Origin: Candidatus Hydrogenedentota bacterium | GTDB taxonomy: Bacteria; Hydrogenedentota; Hydrogenedentia; Hydrogenedentiales; CAITNO01 | DNA: 10,343 nt | Reading direction: 5' to 3' | NCBI GenBank assembly: GCA_903922535.1 | Contig: CAIXUF010001374.1 | Coordinates: 1-10,343 of the forward strand | Shown: positions 1 through 7,100 of the stretch, one piece after another | Layout: the number at the start of each line of letters is the position of its first letter | How positions within the stretch are numbered: the first letter of the stretch is position 1 | Notes under the pieces: generated by a model | What the model saw: only the letters and a program-made list of their open reading frames with translations | Database searches by the model: none | What the model was told of the DNA's origin: nothing | Program-made: the position numbers and the translations under genes

Positions 1-1153
1 CGACGATCATGACGTCGCCCTGTTTGCGCGCGCGCAGCAGGTAGGTGATGTGGCCGACGTGGAGGATGTCGAAGCAGCCGTTGGTCCACACGACGTGCTT
101 GCCGTCGCGGCGCAGCTTCTCGACGATGGTTTTCAACTGGTCCACCGACTTGAGCTTGTCCGGGCCCTGCGGCCCGAGGATGGCTTCGCCCACCTCGGCG
201 TTGGACACGGTGACCACGCCCTCCTGCTGCACGGCGATGCCCGCCGCCAGGTTGCCCAGCAGGGCCGCGTCTTTCAGCGTGCCGCCGGCGGCCAGCGTGA
301 GCACGATGGCCGCGGCCACGGTGTCGCCCGCACCGGTCACGTCGATGGCCTTGACCGGACGGATAGGCACGTTCTCGATGGTGCCGTCGGCGGCAAACAC
401 GGTGATGCCCTTCGGCCCAAGCGTGACCAGGGCGTTCTTCGCGCGGGTAAGCAGGAACGTGCCCGCCTCAATCAGCGTGTCGTCATCGGCCACGTCGATG
501 CCCGCCGCCAGACCCGCCTCCTTGTCATTCGGCTTGATGACGTCCACGTCGCGGAAGTAGCCTGCGCGGGCGCGCGAATCGGCCACGGTCACCAGCTTGT
601 ACTGCTTCGCGCAGTCGAGAATGGCTTCATAGACGCGGTCGGAAATCGTGGCCGACACCTGGTCACCGATGAGAATTGCGTCAACGTTCGGCGCAATCTC
701 GCGGATCTTGGCGATGACCTTTTCCTCCGTCCCGCCCGAGATCATCTTTGGCTTGGGCGTATCGGTGCGCAGCACCTCCTGGAGGGGAATGTTGTGGCCG
801 CCCGCCTTGAGCTTGCCGTAGGTGTTCGTCGCCCGCGCCGGATCGCTCACGATGCCCGAGGTGTCCACGTTGCGCACCGCGAACTCGTGCTTGACGATGC
901 CGGCGTTCGGGTCGTCGCCGACGACGCCGACCATGGTCACTTTTCCGCCGAGCGAGGCGGTGTTGCAGGCCGCATTGCCGGCCGCGCCGGGGTTGTGGCG
1001 GCGTTCCAGCACCTCGAAGATGGGTATTGGCGCCTCCAAACTCACTTCGGTCACCGAACCAAAGACATTCTCGTCGAGGTAGATGTCGCCGATGGCCATC
1101 ACCCGCACGTCGAAAAACTTCTTGAGAAGATTGCTGTAGTATTCCTTGTCCAT
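1..1153 (-). CDS. hldE: Bifunctional heptose kinase/adenylyltransferase HldE (partial, C-terminus off window)
   Basis: HldE phosphorylates D-beta-D-heptose 7-phosphate to the 1,7-bisphosphate and later adds AMP to heptose 1-phosphate, giving ADP-heptose for the lipopolysaccharide core; it is cytoplasmic. The 384 visible codons start at ATG 1153-1151, with an AAGAAAGG-type ribosome site about 6 nt upstream. The N-terminal part is a PfkB/ribokinase-fold kinase: NPGAAGNAA near residues 54-62 and the anion-hole/catalytic-base motif DVTGAGDT at 271-278. After a linker, NGCFDILHVGH (358-368) opens the nucleotidyltransferase domain, with the HxGH signature at 365-368. The frame runs off the left edge. 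E. coli HldE is 477 aa, so roughly 90-100 residues are missing here. It lies 93 bp after the sulfatase stop, and a candidate promoter in that gap suggests independent expression. Kinase-only RfaE1 is excluded by the second domain. The identification is firm. Confidence 0.93.
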   Translation of the reverse strand, partial: MDKEYYSNLLKKFFDVRVMAIGDIYLDENVFGSVTEVSLEAPIPIFEVLERRHNPGAAGNAACNTASLGGKVTMVGVVGDDPNAGIVKHEFAVRNVDTSGIVSDPARATNTYGKLKAGGHNIPLQEVLRTDTPKPKMISGGTEEKVIAKIREIAPNVDAILIGDQVSATISDRVYEAILDCAKQYKLVTVADSRARAGYFRDVDVIKPNDKEAGLAAGIDVADDDTLIEAGTFLLTRAKNALVTLGPKGITVFAADGTIENVPIRPVKAIDVTGAGDTVAAAIVLTLAAGGTLKDAALLGNLAAGIAVQQEGVVTVSNAEVGEAILGPQGPDKLKSVDQLKTIVEKLRRDGKHVVWTNGCFDILHVGHITYLLRARKQGDVMIV

Positions 1154-1179
1154 GCGCGGCCTTTCTTGGCGGTTCTGGG

Positions 1180-1245
1180 CCGCCCTTCACGGGCAGGCGG
1201 GGCGATTCTAGCCCATGCCGACGGGGCGGGTAAAGTGAAGGGCGG
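1180..1245 (-). repeat. 11-bp perfect inverted repeat bracketing the sulfatase-hldE gap
   Basis: CCGCCCTTCAC at 1180-1190 is the exact reverse complement of GTGAAGGGCGG at 1235-1245, with 44 nt between the arms. On the minus-strand transcript the first arm begins one nucleotide after the sulfatase stop codon, and the second arm ends about 14 nt before the hldE ribosome site. There is no T-run after the second arm, so a classical Rho-independent terminator is unlikely. It could protect the 3' end of the sulfatase message or shape the hldE leader. The arms are seen directly; the role is inferred. Confidence 0.55.
1205..1234 (-). promoter_or_regulatory. Candidate sigma70-type promoter for hldE
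   Basis: On the minus strand, TTTACC (1234-1229; 4 of 6 matches to TTGACA) and TAGAAT (1210-1205; 5 of 6 matches to TATAAT) are 18 nt apart. The -10 box ends 51 nt before the hldE start codon. It sits inside the loop of the 1180-1245 inverted repeat. This is consensus matching by eye, with no expression evidence. Confidence 0.4.
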
Positions 1246-1246
1246 A

Positions 1247-2647
1247 CTATATCTTCATTTTCAGACGCCACGCCTCGGCGGCCTGGCGCAGGCGGACAGC
1301 CACTTCGGGCTGTGCGGCGGCCAGATTGCGCGTCTCGCCGGGGTCGGCGGCGAGATCGGAGAGGTGCACGGCATCGGCCTGATCGGACGCATTGAGGATG
1401 CGGCCGTTCAACACCAGCTTCCAGTTGCCCTCGCGCACGGCCGTCTGTTCGCCGTATTCCCAGAAGAGCGGCCGTTGCGGCCATGCAGCGCCGCCCGCCA
1501 CTGCGGGCATGAGGTCCGTGCCGTCGAGATCATAACGGTCGGGATCGCCGCCTGCGGCGCGCAGGAACATGGGGAACGCGTCCATGGCGATGGCGGGCTG
1601 ATCGATGATTTGCCCCGCCTTGATGCGATTTGGCCAAGATAGCAGGCCGGGCACGCGAATGCCGCCCTCGTAAAGGCTGAACTTGTTGCCCTTGAGCCCG
1701 CCGGACGATCCGCCGGGGAAGGGGTCTCGCGCGCCGTCGAGCCAGTTGCGTGTCTCGCGCGACGGGCCGTTGTCGCTCATGAAGAGGATGCAGGTGTTGT
1801 CGTACACGCCCTGCCGCTTGAGTTCGTCCACCACCCGGCCTACGCCGTCGTCCACGGCGGCCAGCATGGCGGCCATGACCTGCCGCTCCGGAGCCAGGTG
1901 GGCGAAGCGGTCCATGTGCGCCTTGGGCGCGTGCAGGGGGTAGTGGGGCGCGTTGAACGCGACATACATGAAGAAGGGCGCGGTGCCGCGGCTGGATTGG
2001 CGCACGAATTCGGTGGCATGGTCTGCAATGAGTTCGGTGAAGTACTTGCCGTTCTCCCAGACCTCCTTTCCATTGTGCCAGAGGTCGTGCACGGGATCAT
2101 GCTTGTCGTTCATGCCCCAGTAGAAGATGTGCGAGTAGTAGTCGATGCAGCCCGCGAGGAAATTGAAGGACTCGTCGAAGCCGCGCCGGTCGGGCCGGTA
2201 TTCCGGCGCCGCGCCCAGGTGCCACTTGCCGAAGAGGCCCGTGCGGTAGCCCAGCGGCTTGAGCGCCTCGGCCAGCGTCGGCGTGTCGAGCGGCAGGCCC
2301 GGCGTGGTGCGGTCGCCGCCGAGAATCTGGCGCACACCGGCATGGCAGGGATAGCGGCCCGTGAGCAGCGCCGCGCGCGACGGCGAACAGACCGGCGCGT
2401 TGGAATACCAGTTCGTGAACCGGACGCCGTCGGCCGCGAGCGCGTCCAAGTGCGGCGTTTGCAGGTCCTTCGCGCCCATGCAGCCGAGATCGCCATAGCC
2501 CTGGTCGTCGGTCAGAAAGATGACGAAGTTCGGCCTTGCTGCCGAGCCCCCAGTCTTTGCAGACCGGCCCGTGGCACAGCCGCCCAGCGCGGCGACACCG
2601 GCCCCCAGCGCGGAACGGGCCAGAAAATCGCGGCGCGACATGCTCAT
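1247..2647 (-). CDS. Tat-exported arylsulfatase (S1 family, formylglycine-dependent)
   Basis: A 466-aa sulfatase that hydrolyses a sulfate ester, probably on a polysaccharide, outside the cytoplasm. The N-terminus carries a Tat signal (SRRDFLA, residues 4-10), a hydrophobic stretch, and LGGC at 21-24 that could be a lipobox. The catalytic core follows: metal-binding DDQGYGD (47-53), the formylglycine motif CSPSRAALLTGR with modifiable Cys87, GKWHLG (140-145), NAPHYPLHAP (232-241) and SDNGP (291-295). Length and motif order are normal for the arylsulfatase A / N-acetylgalactosamine-6-sulfatase group; the exact S1 subfamily and substrate cannot be read. ATG 2647 is preferred over ATG 2641 because GGAG lies 7 nt upstream. 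Tat export of a folded protein fits formylglycine modification in the cytoplasm. It follows the sialidase-fold gene by 157 bp in the same direction. The modifying enzyme is not in the window. Confidence 0.93.
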   Translation of the reverse strand: MSMSRRDFLARSALGAGVAALGGCATGRSAKTGGSAARPNFVIFLTDDQGYGDLGCMGAKDLQTPHLDALAADGVRFTNWYSNAPVCSPSRAALLTGRYPCHAGVRQILGGDRTTPGLPLDTPTLAEALKPLGYRTGLFGKWHLGAAPEYRPDRRGFDESFNFLAGCIDYYSHIFYWGMNDKHDPVHDLWHNGKEVWENGKYFTELIADHATEFVRQSSRGTAPFFMYVAFNAPHYPLHAPKAHMDRFAHLAPERQVMAAMLAAVDDGVGRVVDELKRQGVYDNTCILFMSDNGPSRETRNWLDGARDPFPGGSSGGLKGNKFSLYEGGIRVPGLLSWPNRIKAGQIIDQPAIAMDAFPMFLRAAGGDPDRYDLDGTDLMPAVAGGAAWPQRPLFWEYGEQTAVREGNWKLVLNGRILNASDQADAVHLSDLAADPGETRNLAAAQPEVAVRLRQAAEAWRLKMKI

Positions 2648-2730
2648 GGCAAAACTCCGATGCTTGCTATTCTGCGCAATGAACGGGAGTCACTGCAACG
2701 GGGAAATACAAAGAGGGGCCGAACTTGGAA

Positions 2731-2754
2731 CGGTACCAGCCTGCTTTGTACAAA
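2731..2754. other. TTTGTACAAA palindrome with lambda-attB1-like flank
   Basis: A perfect 10-bp palindrome, TTTGTACAAA (2745-2754), lies in the sialidase-sulfatase gap. On the minus strand it is followed directly by GCAGGCTGGTACCG. The order TTTGTACAAA then GCAGGCT is that of the engineered lambda attB1 site, except that three A residues between the two parts are absent. It may be an operator-like palindrome, a chance resemblance or a trace of vector. No integrase gene is visible. Confidence 0.3.
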
Positions 2755-2762
2755 ACCACCAT

Positions 2763-2798
2763 ACAGTCCATCACGTCCATACAGTCCATATCGTCCAT
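2763..2798. repeat. 9-bp tandem repeat array, four units
   Basis: Four consecutive 9-mers, ACAGTCCAT, CACGTCCAT, ACAGTCCAT and ATCGTCCAT, share GTCCAT in the last six positions. Units 1 and 3 are identical. On the minus-strand transcript this reads as four ATGGAC blocks spaced 9 nt apart, beginning 6 nt after the stop codon of the sialidase-fold gene. The same 9-bp architecture recurs at 10206-10241. No ribosome site or credible small gene accompanies it. The rest of the 157-bp gap holds the attB1-like palindrome and the GGAG ribosome site of the sulfatase. Confidence 0.8.
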
Positions 2799-2804
2799 CC
2801 AGAA

Positions 2805-3965
2805 CTATTTCACGCTGGCCGGGTCCCATACGGTGGCCTCAAGATAGCGTTCGGGGCCGGTGACCTTGTCCCAGAAATAATAGACAGAAACCACCTTGCC
2901 ATCGGGCCGCAGCACCCCGGCCGGATAGCCGAGGTCACGGCCACCGCCGTCATCGCGCAGGATGATTTCATTGCCCCAGGTCCTGCCGCCATCGGCGCTC
3001 AGTTTGGCGCAGATGCGGAAGGGTGCCCGGCGCACGCCATAGACCAGGCTGATTCGTCCGTCTTTCAGGCGGACGAGACTGGGCGGATTGCCACCCTCTC
3101 CGGTGTCGTTGACCGGGTTCTCGTATTGCTCCCAGGTAAGGCCGTTGTCATGGGAGGCATAGGCGGAAAGCCACGCCTGGTTGAAGTCGCGGCGGCGGAC
3201 AACCGTATAAATCTCCGTGGGCGAGAGCCGGACGGCGGACGGCATGATGGCGTAACCCTTGGGCTCGTCGCCGATGAAGGAGAGGAAGTCCCAAGTCTTG
3301 CCGCCGTCGCGGGTGCGCACGCAGATGGGGCGCCCCTCCTCGCCGTTGCGCTTCGACGCGGTGAGCAGCAGCGTGCATTCATGCTCGCCGTCGACCAGAT
3401 AACAGGTGCGCGCCGCGGTGCCATGGGGAACGAAGCTGGGCAGGCGGAACGGCCCCTCCCAGTTGTGGCCCCGGTCATAGGAGTAGAAGAAGCGCGACAC
3501 GCCGCCCTGGATGTTGGACATGCGCAGCGTCATGCAGAAATCGGGGTGCGTGAAATTGATGCCGCCGGGGCAGTCCATCAGCGGCGGGATGGGCACCCCG
3601 GGCAGTTCGGTGCCGTGCAGCGCGGCCTTGCCCTGCGGAATCAGGTAGCCCTTTTCGGCCGGGTTCTCAACGGTCCACGTCTCGCCGCCGTCGAGGCTGC
3701 GCGCGAGCAGGTGCTCCTCCGGCTTTTCGCGGTCAATGTTGTGCAGCTTGGGACCGAGGTCCTTGTAGAACCCGCGGCTGAACCCCACCAGGATTTCATT
3801 GCCCCAAGTCCATATGCCCCAGTTGGCAGGCCACGCGGCGAAACGCCCTTTTTCGAAATAGACCCTGACCTGCTTCATGTCGGCGGGTCTTTCAGCCGCG
3901 GGTGCGCCAAAGCAACCCAGCAAGACCGCCAGCAGGACGACACAGACGATGATGTTGATACGCAT
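2805..3965 (-). CDS. Exported sialidase-fold (BNR/Asp-box) protein, putative exo-sialidase
   Basis: A 386-aa six-bladed beta-propeller protein of the sialidase/neuraminidase superfamily. Five Asp-boxes (S/T-x-D-x-G-x-x-W) are plainly visible: SLDGGETW (90-97), SYDRGHNW (162-169), TRDGGKTW (218-225), SHDNGLTW (271-278) and SADGGRTW (323-330). I do not see a standard FRIP motif, so cleavage of sialic acid is likely but unproven; related propellers act on other sugars or only bind them. The N-terminus is a signal peptide with LLGC at 15-18, a probable lipoprotein site. The frame is open for 29 codons further upstream, but ATG 3965 is chosen because GGAG sits 8 nt before it and the signal peptide starts there. 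It lies between the beta-helix gene and the sulfatase, all in one direction, which suggests a shared glycan substrate. Confidence 0.85.
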   Translation of the reverse strand: MRINIIVCVVLLAVLLGCFGAPAAERPADMKQVRVYFEKGRFAAWPANWGIWTWGNEILVGFSRGFYKDLGPKLHNIDREKPEEHLLARSLDGGETWTVENPAEKGYLIPQGKAALHGTELPGVPIPPLMDCPGGINFTHPDFCMTLRMSNIQGGVSRFFYSYDRGHNWEGPFRLPSFVPHGTAARTCYLVDGEHECTLLLTASKRNGEEGRPICVRTRDGGKTWDFLSFIGDEPKGYAIMPSAVRLSPTEIYTVVRRRDFNQAWLSAYASHDNGLTWEQYENPVNDTGEGGNPPSLVRLKDGRISLVYGVRRAPFRICAKLSADGGRTWGNEIILRDDGGGRDLGYPAGVLRPDGKVVSVYYFWDKVTGPERYLEATVWDPASVK

Positions 3966-4020
3966 GAATGCCACTCCGTTCTTGCCACAAATCAAAGGGC
4001 GCAAGGGTCTGGAAAGTGCG

Positions 4021-4040
4021 GACAGCCGCCCGCGGCTGTC
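4021..4040. repeat. Palindrome with 9-bp arms (possible REP-like element)
   Basis: GACAGCCGC (4021-4029) and GCGGCTGTC (4032-4040) are perfect reverse complements separated by CC, giving a strong hairpin on either strand. It lies in the 186-bp gap upstream of the sialidase-fold gene, 56 nt before its start. There is no T-run, so it is not an obvious terminator. A compact GC palindrome in an intergenic gap resembles REP-type dispersed repeats; copy number cannot be judged from one window. Confidence 0.65.
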
Positions 4041-4070
4041 GTTCTTGGCCATGGACTATGAAGAGCGTTC

Positions 4071-4145
4071 TTGACATGGATGAACAGGATAAGACTAGAA
4101 GACCTCTCCAGCTTAATCCTGTGCATCCTGTATATCCATGTTCAA
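4071..4145. repeat. Imperfect inverted repeat built from 9-bp units (3' of the beta-helix gene)
   Basis: The left arm has ACATGGAT (4074-4081) and ACAGGAT (4084-4090). The right arm has ATCCTGT twice (4116-4122 and 4125-4131) and ATCCATGT (4134-4141). The outer ACATGGAT/ATCCATGT pair is perfect, and ACAGGAT can pair with either ATCCTGT copy. In the right arm the ATCC cores are spaced exactly 9 nt apart, as in the arrays at 2763 and 10206. It begins 6 nt after the beta-helix stop codon on the transcribed strand. It could act as a 3'-end stabiliser or weak terminator, but no T-run follows the distal arm. Confidence 0.7.
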
Positions 4146-4151
4146 ATGTGT

Positions 4152-7100
4152 TCAACGCTTCTCCGGTCCCGCGTGCTTGGCAGTGTCCTCCGGGAAATCC
4201 TTGTCGCCGGGTGTGGGGCCGAAGGCGTTGTCATGCTCGAAACAGGTGGCCCTGCGGTCCTGCGCGGCGTTGTTGTAGTTCATCGGATTCGCGCAGTCGT
4301 GCACGACGTTGCCCGTGATTTCGATGTAACCGCTGCCCTCGTCGAGGTAGATGCCGCCGGGGTTGCCGGGACCGTTGTCGTGGAGGTGATTGCCGCGGAT
4401 AACCGTGCCCGGCTGGTTGCCCAGCATGTAGACGGCCCCGCCGTCGTAGCGCTTCTGCATCACGTTATGGATGTGGTTGTACTCGATGCGGTTCGCGCCG
4501 CAGGGCGTCGGCGTTGCATAGGTGTACGGAATCGGATAGGCGCCGCCGTCCACGTCCTCCTCCCCCCAGCCCCAGCCCACCGACATGCCCGAATAGGGCA
4601 GGTCATAGATCTCGTTGTGCGAAATCACCGTGCCGTTCGCGTAGCCCACGAAGATGCCCACACTGTCCTCGAACTCGACGCCGCAGTTGCGGATGGTGCA
4701 GTTGGCGACGACGTTGTCGCGCACAATCTCTTTGGGGTCGGTGGGATGATGATCCCGCGCTGTCACATCGCCGATTTGGATGGCCGACCCGCCAATATCC
4801 TCGAAGGTGCACCCTTCCACCACAGTCCCCCGGCAACCTGTGTGAATGTCCAAGCCGGCACCGTGAAACCGTGTAAGCGTGCAGCGAACAAGCCGGCAGT
4901 CCTCCGCATATGCCAGCACGAAGGCTCCGTGGCTGCGCAGGTACTCATTGTGGGGAGTCACGATTGCACCATCCCGTTCGAATACCCGGGTTGGATCAAA
5001 AGTGAAATTGGCCTGAACATCCATGTGGTTGTTGTCTTCGGACTGATGGGTCATATCGGCAAAGGTGATTCCCTCGAACCACAGCCCGCGCGGGAGCATG
5101 AAACCGATTCCTTCACCCGGAACAACCGTTTGGGCCGTGGTCATGTCTTCACCTTCACGAGGCATGTAATGGAGAATTCTCTCTTTCTCGTCAAAGTACC
5201 ATTCACCCGGTTCGTCCAGCAGTTCGAGCGCGTTTTCCATGTATGCGGGAAGATCGATACGCACCCCCTCCTTGTGCAGACCGATGTAAAACGTTGGCTG
5301 GTGCATGACGGCAAGAAGATGTCCGTCACCGTCTTTCTCGAACCGGCTTACTCCGCAGGTCATGTGTCCCCACGAGTTGAAGTAACCAAAGGTGATGGCG
5401 TCGGGGTTTCCCCAGGAGGCCATGGTTTCATCCGGCAGTCTGTACCCGGCCACCCCGTCCATGTGGTCCCTGTCGCCCCACAGTTCAGCGCCTTCTGGAA
5501 ACGGGCCGCGGGCCCGCTGCGCACGTTTGCCATTGACGAACAACTGGCAATACTGCCCCTGGCAATCGCCTTTGGCCAGTCTCGCGCGCCATCGTCCATT
5601 CTGGTCGGGCTGCCATCCCTGTACCGTGTGACCATTGCTGATGGTCACCTTGTCACCGGGCCATGCGCGGACATAGAAATGGGATGCCCTGTTGTTCCCT
5701 GCAAACTGCCACATGCCTGGAATATAATCGAGCCAATAGGTGCCCGCATGCATCCATATGCAAACATCCCCCTTCTTGTCTGGTCCATTCTTGTTGCAGA
5801 GGTCGTCCGCCCCCTTGAGGGTCGCCACCGGCTTTTCCCTTGTTCCCGGATTCCTGTCTGAACCTTCGGGCGAGACATGGATGCACTGCTCTTCCGGCAG
5901 GTCTGGAAACACCGTGGGCGGGGCGGCAGGCAGTTCAAGCGCCAACCGCGCCTCGGTAACTGTAACGGGACCGCTGCCGGTGTTGTGCAGTTCGAGCGTG
6001 TTCTCGCAGGAATGCACGGCGGCGGCGGAAGGAACCTCGCCATTGAGTTTTGCCTTGATGCCGTTGGCGGGCTCGAAAACAAGCTTTGCAGTCATCACCT
6101 TTTCAAGACCTGAGACGGCGGCCTTGGGCAGCGTCAGCGGCAGTGTCTTGCTTTCGCCCGGTTGGAGCGTGATGGGCAGCGGCGCGGGCAGGTCGATGTT
6201 GGGCACGCGGTTGGTGCCGTTGATGAGCGGGAATTCGAGCGCGTTGCAGGTCAGCAAGGCGGGGTCTTTGAGTTGGGGCGCCCAGGACCAGGGCGGTGCT
6301 TCCTGCGTTTCGCGCCAGCAGGGGAAATTGAACAGGTAGATGCCGTCGGCACCCGAATCGTAGAGGCCGAGCGCGGCGGCGTGCAACGTGGCTTCGGTGT
6401 GCGGTTTTCCCGAATAGCCGAACTCAATGCAGCCGTAGATGGGCACCTTCGCATCGCCCATGGCGGCGCGCATTTCTTCTATAGGCATGGAGAAGTCGGA
6501 GGCGAGGAAGGGCGCGGCGGTGACGAAATCGACCAGCTTGCGCTGGGTCCAGTCGGCGAGGTCCACGCCGAGCGCGCGGCAACCGGCCAGACTGGAGGGG
6601 ATGCGCACGGCCACGCGCACGGGTCGGCCCAGGCGTTCAGACAATTCATCGGCCTTGAGCTTTATCGCGGCGACCACATCGCTGAGCATGCCCCGGTTGG
6701 TCCAAACTTTTTCCGCATCGCCCGACATATGGCGGGGGAAGCGCATCCAGTCCAGTTCGATGCCGTCGGGCCGGTATTTTTCGAGCAGTTCGCAGATCTG
6801 CGCCACGGCGCGGTCCTGCACCTCATTGTGCGAGTAGTCGAGGCACTGCGCCATCCCGTTGTCCAGCGGCGCGCCGGGCTCGACGCGCCATTCCGTATGG
6901 TCGCGCCAGAACTGGGACAGGTCCGGGTCCTTCTTGTCGACGTTGTCCACCTCGTTCATGCGGTAGGTGATGAAGACCTCCATCTTGCGGATCTTCAGTT
7001 CGGTGAGGAAGAGGCCAAAGGGATCTTCCCCCGCCTTCACCAGATCGGGCAGCGCCCCGCGCTGCGACATTTCCTCCAAGTCACTTGGATACATCATCTT

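Noticed and set aside
50..1642. 530-codon plus-strand open frame
   Set aside because: It is antisense to hldE and the sulfatase, both confirmed by motifs; its His/Arg/Val-rich product is the usual shadow of a GC-rich gene.
2763..2798. CRISPR array
   Set aside because: Units are 9 bp with no spacers, and no cas gene is present.
4071..4145. Classical Rho-independent terminator for the beta-helix gene
   Set aside because: The hairpin can form, but no T-run follows on the minus strand and the stem is long and imperfect, so it is reported as a repeat.
4071..5861. 596-codon plus-strand open frame opposite the beta-helix gene
   Set aside because: It resembles no protein family and lies fully antisense to a coding frame with clear domains and a signal peptide.
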